Assembly (NCBI GenBank): GCA_964432205.1 | Contig: CAYSMK010000003.1 | Location: 1-64,000, forward strand | Direction of reading: 5' to 3' | Source of the DNA: Geomobilibacter sp964432205 | GTDB taxonomy: Bacteria; Desulfobacterota; Desulfuromonadia; Geobacterales; DSM-12255 | DNA: 64,000 nt | Part shown: positions 1-8,147 of the stretch, in pieces | How the letters are laid out: each line of letters begins with the position of its first letter | Numbering within the stretch: the stretch's first letter is position 1 | Position numbers and translations under genes: made by a program | The notes under the pieces: generated by a model | Told to the model about the DNA's origin: nothing | Seen by the model: the letters and a program-made list of their open reading frames with translations, nothing else | Databases searched by the model: none

Positions 1-185
1 TACTCCTCACCTTCATGTTCCTCTGGAACATGATCGGGGCGCTCATCCTCATCCCGGCACTCTCCCATTTCTTTCTCAGGAATGTCCATGACGAGGTGGA
101 GGAGACCGTGGCGGAGACCGAGGAAGAGCGGGTGCCATCCGCGATTGATACGGTCGAGTGCCGTGCCGTCCAACTGCCAGAATAG
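1..185 (+). CDS. MMPL/RND-superfamily exporter, C-terminal end (partial)
   Basis: An open frame enters from the left edge (first whole codon at base 3) and stops at TAG 183-185, giving about 60 residues. It reads as the last transmembrane helix of an RND/MMPL-type exporter: LTFMFLWNMIGALILIPAL, followed by an acidic cytoplasmic tail rich in Glu. The phrase MIGALILIPAL is typical of the final helix of HAE3/MMPL predicted exporters. The substrate cannot be told from this fragment. It runs in the same direction as the EthD-like and SDR genes that follow, 56 bases upstream of the first, so it may end the same transcription unit. The call rests on a short tail only. Confidence 0.6.
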   Translation, partial: LLTFMFLWNMIGALILIPALSHFFLRNVHDEVEETVAETEEERVPSAIDTVECRAVQLPE

Positions 186-241
186 ACAGGGTCAGTCAAC
201 CCAACCCAATGCCGAACAAGCGGCGACAAAGGAGAAATAAC

Positions 242-553
242 ATGATCAAGGTCAGCGTGCTCTATCCAGATGGTGCAGGAAGCCGGTTCGACATGGAGTA
301 TTACTGCACCAGCCACATGCCGATGGTTCGGGAAAAGCTCGGTGCGGCCTGCAAAGGTGTCGCTGTCGAACAGGGGCTGGGTGGCGCAGAACCGGGATCC
401 CCGGCGCCCTACGTTGCCATGGGGCACCTGTTGTTTGACTCGGTGGAGGCCTTTCAGGCCGCCTTTGGCCCCCACGCGGCAACATTCATGGGGGATATCC
501 CCAACTACACGGACATTCAGCCGGTTATTCAGATCAGCAGCGTGAAACTGTAG
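242..553 (+). CDS. EthD-family small protein
   Basis: This encodes 103 residues. The start at ATG 242 is chosen because a GGAGAAA ribosome site lies just before it, and homology-like sequence begins there (MIKVSVLYPDG). The pattern YPxxxGxxFDMEYYxxxHMPMV is the hallmark of the EthD family of dimeric alpha+beta-barrel proteins, known from ethyl tert-butyl ether and other degradation clusters, where their biochemical role is poorly defined. His at about residue 22 in the HMPMV segment is the conserved position. The gene sits between a transporter tail and a short-chain dehydrogenase, which fits an accessory catabolic role. Family assignment is good; function is unknown. Confidence 0.75.
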   Translation: MIKVSVLYPDGAGSRFDMEYYCTSHMPMVREKLGAACKGVAVEQGLGGAEPGSPAPYVAMGHLLFDSVEAFQAAFGPHAATFMGDIPNYTDIQPVIQISSVKL

Positions 554-644
554 AAACTGTTCGTAACATCAACGTAGGGGCAGATCCATGTGTCTGCCCA
601 AAACCAGGGCGCAAACGCGGGTGCGTCCCTACAGGGGGGATGAG

Positions 645-1448
645 ATGAAAATAGACCTGTCTGGCAAGGTAGCATATGTATCAGGCGGGGCGGCCGGAAT
701 AGGTGCGGCCATCGCGCAGATCTTCGCGGAGCAGGGGGCGAGCGTCGTTATCGGCGATGTGCAGGCGGAGCGGGGGGCGGCGACGGCAGCACAGATTCGC
801 GAACGCGGCGGCAAAGCGATGTTCATCCGCCATGACGCCGCCGACGAAACGCAGTGGGTTGCCACGCTGGCACGGACCATCCAGGAGTTCGGCGGTCTGG
901 ATATTCTCGTCAACAACGCCGCCATCGAGCAGACCTGCATGATCGCCGATGTCGAGCTCGCCGATGTCCAGAAGCTCATTGGCATCAACGTCACGGGGAT
1001 GATCCTCGGGCACAAGCACGCCATCAGGGCCATGCGTCCGGACGGGGCCGCCGGCAAGGGTGGCAGCATCATCAATCTGTCGTCCGTCTCGGGCCTGATC
1101 GGCACCCCGGGATTGGGGGTCTACACTGCCTCAAAAGGTGCCGTGCGGCTCTTCAGCAAATCGGCGGCGGTCGAATGCGGCCGTCTCGGGTATGGCATCA
1201 GGGTGAATTCCATCTATCCCGGACTGGTGGAAACCGATATGGGCAACAAGCTGGTGGATGATTTCGTGCAACTCGGGGTGTTTTCGGATCGAGATACGGC
1301 GCAACAGCAGATGCTGGCAGGCTATCCCCTCGGCCGTACCGGCATACCGGTAGACATTGCCAATGCCGCCCTTTTTCTGGCTTCAGACCTGTCGAGCTGG
1401 GTGACCGGCACGGAGATCGTTGTTGATGGCGGTATGACCGCCTGTTGA
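645..1448 (+). CDS. Short-chain dehydrogenase/reductase (SDR), classical type
   Basis: This is a 267-residue NAD(P)-dependent alcohol/ketone oxidoreductase. It shows the Rossmann glycine motif GGAAGIGAA near residue 12, the NNAA structural motif, the catalytic Ser in INLSSVSG, the YTASK catalytic Tyr/Lys, and a C-terminal VTGTEIVVDGG typical of classical SDRs. ATG 645 follows a GGGGGGATGAG ribosome site; the in-frame 588 start lacks one. In an island that seems to handle alicyclic acids it could oxidise a cyclic hydroxyacyl-CoA or cyclic alcohol, as BadH does for 2-hydroxycyclohexanecarboxyl-CoA. That is inference: the sequence fixes the family, not the substrate. Confidence 0.85.
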   Translation: MKIDLSGKVAYVSGGAAGIGAAIAQIFAEQGASVVIGDVQAERGAATAAQIRERGGKAMFIRHDAADETQWVATLARTIQEFGGLDILVNNAAIEQTCMIADVELADVQKLIGINVTGMILGHKHAIRAMRPDGAAGKGGSIINLSSVSGLIGTPGLGVYTASKGAVRLFSKSAAVECGRLGYGIRVNSIYPGLVETDMGNKLVDDFVQLGVFSDRDTAQQQMLAGYPLGRTGIPVDIANAALFLASDLSSWVTGTEIVVDGGMTAC

Positions 1449-1605
1449 TAGATGTATTTGTGCTCCCTGCCACGGTGCGGCAAGGCACTGCTTGGGGCTG
1501 CTTCGCCTACCGGCCAGGAGCGAACGACACTGTGTGCGATGGAATGAATGGTACGGGGAGAATCGCAACCGGTGCACGGCATGGATTACCTTTGCTATTG
1601 TGATC

Positions 1606-2406
1606 ATGATGAAAAAACAGATAACAAATTATAGAATCCATACCGTTGAGCATGCTCTCGATGTCCTTGAACAGTTTCTGGATATTGCGGAGGAGCTTGA
1701 TGTTACTCAGCTGCGAAAGCGTCTGAAGCTCAATAAATACACACTTGGCAGGCTCCTGGCTACCCTGGAGTCACGCAGCTATATCGAACTGAACAAGGGT
1801 ACGGATTGCTACCGGCTTGGGATAAGAAACCTGGAACTGGGGCAGAGTGCCATCAAGCAGATGAAGCTCACCCGTCAGGCACGAGCCGTATTGGAATCGC
1901 TGGTGCGGGATTGTAACGAAACCTCGGACGTAGCGATCATGCGGGGATCAGAAATCTATTGTCTCGATGCAGTCGAATCGTCCCATCCGGTGCGGGTCGT
2001 TCCACGCATAGGCGCTATACTCCCAGCCCATTGCACGGCAGCTGGCAAGGTGCTTCTCGCAAACGGGGGCGAAGCGGATCTGCAGAGGTATCTTTCCGAA
2101 GATCTCAGGCAACTGACAACGCATACCATTGTTGGCCGAGACGAATTCAGGCGGCTTCTCAGTACCATCGCTGCTCAGGATTATGCGTTTGAGGATGAGG
2201 AGTTAGCCCCGGGGGTACGAAGCGTTGCCGCTCCGATTCGCAACCATACCGGATCTGTCGTTGGCGCTGTCAGCGTTTCCGGTCCCATTATCCGTTTTAA
2301 TGAGGAAAGAATGCATGACGAACTGCTTCTGCGGGTCAAGAAAGCTGCTAAAGAAATATCCCTGCGGATCGGGTATTACCAGGGGGCCGGCAATATAGTC
2401 TCTTAG
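1606..2406 (+). CDS. IclR-family transcriptional regulator
   Basis: This encodes 266 residues from ATG 1606 (1609 is an equal candidate; neither has a strong ribosome site). The N-terminal winged helix-turn-helix covers about residues 10-65 (ALDVLEQFL, then LRKRLKLNKYTLGRLLATLE). The remaining two thirds is the IclR effector domain, with IGAILPAHCTAAGKVLLA and the late VGAVSVSGP segment. IclR proteins bind small aromatic or carboxylic effectors and act as repressors or activators of nearby catabolic genes. Its last four bases overlap the stop end of the convergent sigma-54 activator, so the two regulators face each other. The likely targets are the SDR/EthD genes upstream or the island downstream. 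Confidence 0.88.
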   Translation: MMKKQITNYRIHTVEHALDVLEQFLDIAEELDVTQLRKRLKLNKYTLGRLLATLESRSYIELNKGTDCYRLGIRNLELGQSAIKQMKLTRQARAVLESLVRDCNETSDVAIMRGSEIYCLDAVESSHPVRVVPRIGAILPAHCTAAGKVLLANGGEADLQRYLSEDLRQLTTHTIVGRDEFRRLLSTIAAQDYAFEDEELAPGVRSVAAPIRNHTGSVVGAVSVSGPIIRFNEERMHDELLLRVKKAAKEISLRIGYYQGAGNIVS

Positions 2407-4049
2407 TCCATCCCCAGACGATCCATCTTTTTGTACAGGGCGGTACGGTGGATCCCGAGCATCCGGGCAGTGAGTGCCCGATTCCCACCGGATGCCTCCA
2501 GGGCCGCTTCAATGGCGGCACGTTCGGCTCGGGCCAACTGTTCTTCCAGTGTCCCCGAAATACCGGTGCTTTGACCTTTATGAAGTGATGGCGGCAGATG
2601 GTGAGGTTCTAAGGTCGTCCCTTGGGCCTTCCATGCCATCTGACGCATCAGGCCCCGCAATTCCCGTACGTTTCCGGGCCAGTCATGTGACATCAGGGCT
2701 TCGGAGGCACCTTCGGAGATCTTGAGCATGGGCAGACATTCACGGCGGCAGACCTCGGTCAGAAAATGTCTGGCCAGCAGCAGGATGTCCCCTCGTCTGG
2801 ACCTCAGGGGAGGGATTTCGATCGGGAATTCGTTGATGCGGTAATAGAGGTCGCTGCGAAACTTGCCGGTATTGACATTCGCGTCAAGATCACGATTCGT
2901 CGCGGTGATCAGGCGAAAATCCACGGGAATCGGGGCAGTGCCGCCCAGGCGATCTATCTTTTGCTCTTCCAGTACCCGCAACAGCTTGGCCTGGCTTTCG
3001 AGGGGCAGTTCTCCGACCTCGTCCAGAAAAAGAGTTCCTCCGCATGCAAGTTCGAACTTCCCGGGCTTTCCTTTTTTCTTCGCACCGCTGAAGGCACCTT
3101 CCTCGTAGCCGAATAGTTCCGATTCAATCAGATCGCGGGGGATGGCGCCGCAGTTTATCGCCACGAAAGGACCCTTTTTCCGCCGTGATGCTTCGTGGAG
3201 GGCCTGGGCGATGAGCTCCTTGCCGGTGCCGCTTTCTCCCAGTATGAGCACCTTTGCCGAAGAGTCAGCGATGCGGCGCGCCTGTTCGATGATGTTCATC
3301 ATTGTCTGGTCTTTGGTGAGGATGTTTTCGAAGGAGAAGCGCTCTCCGCGCATTTCGTCCAGGAGGGTCTCGTAGCGCTCGACCTGCCGTTCCATGGTCC
3401 GCACCCGGCCTGCGAGGGCCTGCACCTGATCCGTACTCTGGAAGAGGATTCTGCCAAAGGCGCCGATCACCTCTCTATCACGCCTGATGGGGAGGTTTAC
3501 CGTGATCTTTGTTTTGCCCTGCAGATCGACGACCTGGGCGCGGTCGGCCACTCCGGTACGGGCCACATCACACAAGCGACTGCCCGGTGCAAGGTCTGAA
3601 AGGGCGAGTCCGGCCCCGCCGCCTGTTTCGAGACCGAACCAGCGTTCATTTGTCGGGCTGAGCAGAGTGACCTTACCATTTGTGTCAACGACCGTCAGCC
3701 CCTCTGAAGGGCTGTCGAGGATCATCCGCACCATCTCCTCGTTCATGGGACAGTCGCCGTAAGGTGCCAGTATCAGATCCGCTGCCCGGACACGCCTGAC
3801 TATCAGAAGTTCCGATCTCTGTCGACCCTCTGACTGCACAAACCAGTCTTTGCCCAGGAACGTCCACTGGCCCGGCTTCAGGTCGCGAAGTTCATCGGGC
3901 AGAAGCTCACCCTCCTTGAACTCCAGATCTGCCGAATCAAAAAAAATCTTATTCATTGCGGTAATGCGGCCTGTTTCGTCCAGGAAAACGATGCCGCTGC
4001 GGCAATAGGTGGCCTTTCGCAACAAGGTTGTACTGCCAGGTGTATTCAT
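2403..4049 (-). CDS. Sigma-54-dependent activator (PAS-AAA+-Fis)
   Basis: This 548-residue bacterial enhancer-binding protein has N-terminal PAS-like sensing modules (about 15-75 and 110-210) and a short coiled coil (VRTMERQVERYETLLDEM). The AAA+ domain follows, with Walker A GESGTGKELIAQAL, the sigma-54 contact loop GAFSGA (a conservative variant of GAFTGA) and Walker B GGTLFLDEVGEL. The Fis-type helix-turn-helix is NRALTARMLGIHRTALYKKM. There is no receiver domain, so it probably senses a ligand through its PAS region. The SD AAGGAGAC lies 10 bases before ATG 4049. It diverges from the CoA-transferase gene. Three sigma-54-like promoter cassettes within 6 kb make it the best candidate activator of the island. 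Confidence 0.9.
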   Translation of the reverse strand: MNTPGSTTLLRKATYCRSGIVFLDETGRITAMNKIFFDSADLEFKEGELLPDELRDLKPGQWTFLGKDWFVQSEGRQRSELLIVRRVRAADLILAPYGDCPMNEEMVRMILDSPSEGLTVVDTNGKVTLLSPTNERWFGLETGGGAGLALSDLAPGSRLCDVARTGVADRAQVVDLQGKTKITVNLPIRRDREVIGAFGRILFQSTDQVQALAGRVRTMERQVERYETLLDEMRGERFSFENILTKDQTMMNIIEQARRIADSSAKVLILGESGTGKELIAQALHEASRRKKGPFVAINCGAIPRDLIESELFGYEEGAFSGAKKKGKPGKFELACGGTLFLDEVGELPLESQAKLLRVLEEQKIDRLGGTAPIPVDFRLITATNRDLDANVNTGKFRSDLYYRINEFPIEIPPLRSRRGDILLLARHFLTEVCRRECLPMLKISEGASEALMSHDWPGNVRELRGLMRQMAWKAQGTTLEPHHLPPSLHKGQSTGISGTLEEQLARAERAAIEAALEASGGNRALTARMLGIHRTALYKKMDRLGMD

Positions 4050-4271
4050 AGGTCAACATGTCTCCTTCAGGGTACATCCCGCGAAGCCATCGATACATGG
4101 CTCGGTGGGGCGGCTATGTATACGCTCGTCTACACTCTAAAGATATAGCAAATAGATTTATATTTGTATATATCATAAAAACATAAAAATATCGGCTATA
4201 TATGTCTACGGAATAGGTATCGAGTACCTTGGCATAAACGGTGAAGTGCAAGAATGCTCTATGAGATAAAG
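4036..4271 (+). promoter_or_regulatory. Promoter cassette A with -24/-12-like element, upstream of CoA-transferase
   Basis: The 516-base gap 4050-4565 starts with this cassette, and the MITE-like element at 4375 fills most of the rest. TTGGCATAAACGGTGAAG starts at 4229: GG at 4231-4232 and GA at 4243-4244, exactly 10 bases apart as in sigma-54 promoters, but with GA in place of GC at -12. A GTCTACA box sits at 4128-4134, about 103 bases upstream of the GG, and a second GTCAACA at 4052-4058 overlaps the start region of the divergent activator gene. Cassettes B (6601) and C (9450) align collinearly with nearly the same spacings. The boxes are plausible enhancer sites. The promoter type is inferred from spacing and context. 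Confidence 0.55.
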
Positions 4272-4374
4272 TCAGTCCGTAATCCGCGTAACCATTCCAG
4301 TACGCAGAAATCAACTAATCATCGCCAGCAGTCGATAACGCTGTTAAACTGTTTTCATTCAGCCGTGGGGCAGT

Positions 4375-4540
4375 CTAGTGTCCCGTGCGGTTAGTTCACC
4401 GCAAGTATTCTGAGGGATTTTGGTTCCTGGCAAGGCGCGTCGACGCAGGCCTAGCAGGGCCTAAGTCGAGGAGATGCAACGTAGCCAGGGGCCAAAAGAA
4501 CCAGAATTGTAAGGAAGGAATTAACCGCTCGGGACACTAG
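4375..4540. mobile_element. MITE-like inverted-repeat element, 166 bp
   Basis: The element begins CTAGTGTCCCGTGCGGTTAG and ends TTAACCGCTCGGGACACTAG. The last 20 bases are the reverse complement of the first 20 with two mismatches. The inner arms also pair imperfectly (TTCTGAGGGATTTTGGTTCC against GGCCAAAAGAACCAGAATT), so the whole could fold into one long hairpin. There is no coding capacity. TA or CTAG at both edges would fit a TA-type target duplication, but this cannot be proved from one copy. It lies between promoter cassette A and the CoA-transferase start, so it would be transcribed as part of that 5' leader. Confidence 0.7.
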
Positions 4541-4565
4541 GTAGGCCGACAGAAAGAGGACAGCT

Positions 4566-6389
4566 ATGGAAGAGCTTACAGGCAACTCCTGGGCCAAATT
4601 TATCAAGAACGGTTACCGGATTTTCCTTGGCTCCGGTGCTGCCTGCCCCCATGCACTGATCGATCTGTTCCTGGAATCTGCCAGGAATTTCACGGACCTG
4701 GAATTGGTCTACCTGCTCACCATCGGTGAAACTCCCTGGACCGACCCGAAGTATGAACATAACCTTCGGGTCAACACCTTTTTCCTGGACCAGGGCACCC
4801 GGGAAGCGGTGCGATCTGGCAAGGCCGACTATACCCCCTGCTTCCTGTCGGAGATTCCGGCGCTACTTTCTGAAAATGTGCTCCCCATCGATGTTGCCTT
4901 CATTCAGGTAACCCCGCCAGATGCCCAAGGGTATTGTTCGCTGGGTGTTTCCGTCGACATTGTCATGGCTGCGGCCAAGTCTGCCAAGTATATCATTGCC
5001 CAGATCAATGATCGGATGCCGCGGACCTTTGGTCAATGCTACCTGCATCAGGATGAGATTGCCGCCTTCATCAAGGTTTCGGAGCCTATTCCTTCCGTAC
5101 CTGCCACCGATCTGGACGAAGTCACCCTGCAAATCGGCAAATACGTGTCACTGCTCATTGAAGACGGCTGCACCCTGCAGATGGGCATTGGCAGGATTCC
5201 CGATGCGGTGTTGCACAGATTGACCGGCCACAGCGATCTGGGTATTCATACCGAGATGTTCAGTGACGGCCTGTTGAAGCTGTACAAGAATGGCAATATA
5301 ACCAACCGCCTCAAAGGGATCCATGAGGGGAAGACGATTGTTTCGTTCTGTTTTGGCAGCCAGGAATTGTACGATTTCGTGGATAACAACCCGCATGTGG
5401 AGTTCCATGGCACGGCGTATGTTAATAATCCGTCCGTCATTGCCCAAAACAACAAGATGATCTCGATCACCAGCGCTACCCAGGTGGATCTGACCGGACA
5501 GATCGTTTCCGATTCGGTGGGAGGACTGTTTTACAGCGGCATCGGCGGTCAGGTGGATTTCATCCGCGGCGCCGGTATGAGCAAGGGGGGGCTTCCCATC
5601 ATTGCACTGCCTTCCACTGCCAAGGGCGGCACCATTTCGCGCATCGTGTCGGTAGTCAGCCAGGGGGCGGGGGTGGTGGCCACCAGGGGCGATGTGCACT
5701 ACGTGGTTACCGAATACGGGATCGCAACATTGCGGGGGCGCAGTATCCGGGAGCGGGTCATGGAACTGATACAGATCGCTCATCCCGACTTCAGGGATCA
5801 ATTGCTGGATGACATGGTGAAATCCTACAAGGTCCCCGCCTATCAACGCGACACCCCGGCACCGGTCAAGGAGTTGGGAGAGACCGAGATCATACGGCTG
5901 GAGGTCAAGGGGGAGGACTACTTTCTGCGCCCCCTCCATCCATCGGACCAACGTCGTGTGCAGAACTTTTTCTATTCACATGACAAGGCAACGCTCTTCC
6001 AACGCTACCGGAACGAGCCCAAGAAGATGGGTACAGCGCAGGCCTACCGCCTGGTCAATACCGACCTGACAAAGGACATGGCGCTGTGCATTGTGGAGCG
6101 CCAGGGCCCCAGGGAGGTCATTCTTGCAGTAGGGCGCTACTACGCACTCGAAGACGGAGAACGGGCGGAAGCCGCTTTTGTCGTGCATGAGACCATGCGC
6201 AACAAAGGGTTTGCCAGCCTGCTCTTAGAACGGCTCATCGACATAGCGCGCACAAGAAAGCTGAAATTCATGACGGCAAATGTCCGCTTCGACAATCCAT
6301 CTATGCGGCGGGTTTTCGAAAAATTTCATTTCACGACAGTGCCCTCCGAGGACCCGACTGGGTTGGAGTATATGCTTCCACTGGAGTGA
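4566..6389 (+). CDS. Acetyl-CoA hydrolase/CoA-transferase fused to GNAT acyltransferase
   Basis: This encodes 607 residues in two parts. Residues 1-440 form an acetyl-CoA hydrolase/transferase (4-hydroxybutyrate CoA-transferase-like) domain with the active-site Glu in IHTEMFSDG (Glu230) and the GIGGQVDF loop near 325-332. Residues 452-600 form a GNAT domain that opens LRPLHPSDQ, in the style of Pat protein acetyltransferases, and has the acetyl-CoA loop RNKGFAS at 545-551. The first domain could move CoA between succinyl- or acetyl-CoA and the island's carboxylic acid. The GNAT could acylate a protein lysine. The gene is read from cassette A, through a MITE-like element; AGAAAGAGGA precedes ATG 4566. 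Both domain calls are firm; substrates are inferred. Confidence 0.85.
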   Translation: MEELTGNSWAKFIKNGYRIFLGSGAACPHALIDLFLESARNFTDLELVYLLTIGETPWTDPKYEHNLRVNTFFLDQGTREAVRSGKADYTPCFLSEIPALLSENVLPIDVAFIQVTPPDAQGYCSLGVSVDIVMAAAKSAKYIIAQINDRMPRTFGQCYLHQDEIAAFIKVSEPIPSVPATDLDEVTLQIGKYVSLLIEDGCTLQMGIGRIPDAVLHRLTGHSDLGIHTEMFSDGLLKLYKNGNITNRLKGIHEGKTIVSFCFGSQELYDFVDNNPHVEFHGTAYVNNPSVIAQNNKMISITSATQVDLTGQIVSDSVGGLFYSGIGGQVDFIRGAGMSKGGLPIIALPSTAKGGTISRIVSVVSQGAGVVATRGDVHYVVTEYGIATLRGRSIRERVMELIQIAHPDFRDQLLDDMVKSYKVPAYQRDTPAPVKELGETEIIRLEVKGEDYFLRPLHPSDQRRVQNFFYSHDKATLFQRYRNEPKKMGTAQAYRLVNTDLTKDMALCIVERQGPREVILAVGRYYALEDGERAEAAFVVHETMRNKGFASLLLERLIDIARTRKLKFMTANVRFDNPSMRRVFEKFHFTTVPSEDPTGLEYMLPLE

Positions 6390-6420
6390 TCGTACTGGAG
6401 GCAAGAAATTTCCCTTCAGG
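6381..6420 (+). repeat. Diverged direct-repeat copy of the HDAC gene start region
   Basis: This opens the 577-base gap 6390-6966. CTGGAGTGATC followed by a short diverged stretch and ATTTCCCTTCAGG also occurs at 8137-8180, across the start of the deacetylase gene. In one frame both copies read K(K/R)FPFR(R/K)G. The two copies bracket promoter B and dctP. Similarity decays after about 40 bases, so this is either an old duplication scar or chance. The rest of the gap holds a repeat (6532-6590) and cassette B. Confidence 0.35.
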
Positions 6421-6531
6421 AGGGGCCGCTCCTGCCTCACTGCTCGCCGTGCTGAGCACCCGATCACCATACCGTTCCCCTGTATAAACTTCAACTACGC
6501 CCAAATACCCCCACGATACCAGAGCCTTTCT

Positions 6532-6590
6532 CCGCCCAATCCCTTGATTTCCTTGCCAGGACAAAAATACCTCCTTTCCGAATCGGAAAC
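6532..6590. repeat. Half copy of palindromic repeat family (see 43931-44071)
   Basis: These 59 bases match 44012-44071 with three mismatches and a one-base gap. They end in the palindrome TTTCCGAATCGGAAA. The other arm of the element is not visible here, so this looks like a truncated copy. It lies downstream of the CoA-transferase gene and carries no open frame. Confidence 0.7.
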
Positions 6591-6600
6591 TAATTGGCAG

Positions 6601-6823
6601 TTGTATCCAACAATCTACAGTGTCTCCCTGGGGGGGCACCTGTTGAGCCGCTAAATCATTGCTTGTCGCGGTGAAGTGTATATGTTTGTCTACAGGGGCA
6701 AATATTGAAGAAATAATATTCTAGTGCACAAAGCAACTCTATCACCCTGCAAATAAAGGGATTAACGCTCGGATCATGTTTTTAATTAGCTTGGCACAAA
6801 TGGTGAAATATAAAAACGTTATA
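6601..6823 (+). promoter_or_regulatory. Promoter cassette B upstream of dctP
   Basis: This cassette is collinear with A and C. ACAGTGTCTCC stands at 6617, GTCTACA at 6688-6694, and TTGGCACAAATGGTGAAATA starts at 6791, with GG 6793-6794 and GA 6805-6806 ten bases apart. The AT-rich TTAATTAGC just before and ATATAAAAACGTTATAT just after are shared with cassette C. The leader to the dctP start is about 150 bases with no other feature seen. Confidence 0.55.
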
Positions 6824-6966
6824 TCGTTGATTTGTGGACACCTGTTTCAACCGGATATCTCGGATTCTTTCAAAGGGTGGAGAGAATTCGCGCATAGACT
6901 ATGGCTGTTTGGCGCATTGAGGCAGCTGTGGCCACACTTCTAACCACACAAAGGAGGACGCGAAAC

Positions 6967-8007
6967 ATGAACCTGTTCAAAGTATGCATACTGTTTGCAG
7001 CAGCCACCATGGCGTTTGGAGCCGGCATTGCCGTCGCAGCGCCGGACGTGGTAACTCTCAGGATATCTCATTTCCTGCCATCCACTTCTACGCTTCATAA
7101 AAAGAATCTCATACCATGGTGCGATAAAATCAATAAAGAGTCCAATGGCAAGCTTAAGTGTCAAATTTACCCATCCATGCAGCTGGGTGGCACCCCGGCG
7201 CAGCTCTTCGACCAGGTACGGGACGGCGTAGCCGATCTCATCTGGACAGTGCCGACCTATCAGGCCGGGCGATTCACCAAATCCGAGGTGTTCGAACTGC
7301 CGTTCATGGTCAAGAGTGCGGAAAAGGGTGGTATGGCCATGTGGGACTACATCCACAAGAATGCCATGGACGAGTTCAAAGGGGTCAAGCTGATCTATAC
7401 CCACGTACATGACGGTTCGCAAATGCACTTTGGCAGCAAGTCGGTCAGGACTCTGGAGGATCTCAAAGGCCTGAAGCTTCGCGCTCCCACTCGTATCGGC
7501 TCAAAGGCCCTGGCGGCCCTCGGTGCGGTACCGGTACAGATGCCGGCGCCGGCAATACCGGAATCGATTGCAAAAGGGGTAGTGGACGGTGCCAGCTTGC
7601 CCTGGGAGGTTTCAACGTCGCTAAAATTGCAGGAAATCTGTAAGTCCCATACCGAGGTTGCCCCGCACCAGGCCAAACATTCCAATGCGATCATAGTGTT
7701 TGTGATGAATCAGGCCAAATACAACAGCCTGTCGCCCGAGTTGAAGAAGGTCATCGACAACAACAGTGGCATTGAAACAATCAAGTGGGTGGTCAAGCCG
7801 TGGGACGATGGTGTGGTGATAGCACGCAAGATAGCTCAGGATAGAAAGAATTCGATCAACGTGTTGAGCGATGCTGAATACAGTCGCTGGGTAAAGGCAA
7901 CCGAGTCCGTTGACGATTCCTGGATCCAGGAGGTCAACGCCAAGGGGGGGAATGGCAAAGCGCTGTTGAGTGATGCCAAGGCATTATTGAAAAAATATCG
8001 CGATTGA
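6967..8007 (+). CDS. dctP: TRAP transporter periplasmic solute-binding protein, DctP family
   Basis: This encodes 346 residues from ATG 6967, chosen because AAAGGAGGACG precedes it and a signal peptide starts there (MNLFKVCILFAAATMAFGAG, cleavage likely after IAVAA). The mature protein has the DctP hallmarks: YPSMQLGGTPAQLFDQVRDG, the EVFELPFM segment, and LKGLKLRAPT with the Arg that pairs with the substrate carboxylate. TRAP systems import carboxylates with a DctQ/DctM membrane pair. No dctQ or dctM gene lies within this window near it, so it must use membrane subunits encoded elsewhere. It has its own cassette-B promoter, which argues for co-induction with the acyl-CoA genes and a cyclic or aromatic acid substrate. 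The substrate is inference. Confidence 0.9.
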   Translation: MNLFKVCILFAAATMAFGAGIAVAAPDVVTLRISHFLPSTSTLHKKNLIPWCDKINKESNGKLKCQIYPSMQLGGTPAQLFDQVRDGVADLIWTVPTYQAGRFTKSEVFELPFMVKSAEKGGMAMWDYIHKNAMDEFKGVKLIYTHVHDGSQMHFGSKSVRTLEDLKGLKLRAPTRIGSKALAALGAVPVQMPAPAIPESIAKGVVDGASLPWEVSTSLKLQEICKSHTEVAPHQAKHSNAIIVFVMNQAKYNSLSPELKKVIDNNSGIETIKWVVKPWDDGVVIARKIAQDRKNSINVLSDAEYSRWVKATESVDDSWIQEVNAKGGNGKALLSDAKALLKKYRD

Positions 8008-8021
8008 TATCCTGCCAATGT

Positions 8022-8113
8022 GGGCGGCTGTAATGGCCGCCCGCAAGCTGCAACAGGATGATTTCGTGGCAACCTCCCCCCCACCCTAACCCTCCCCCGC
8101 AAGGGGGAGGGGA
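8022..8113. repeat. Two hairpins between dctP and HDAC gene
   Basis: GGGCGGC-loop-GCCGCCC at 8022-8042 has no T tract and may be a processing or stability hairpin rather than a full terminator. CCCTCCCCC-GCAA-GGGGGAGGG at about 8089-8112 is a GC-rich REP-like palindrome. Related sequence appears at 9310-9345, and a looser relative at 62164-62253. Confidence 0.5.
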
Positions 8114-8147
8114 CTATTTTCTAGCGTTGTTTCAAGCTGGAGTGATC

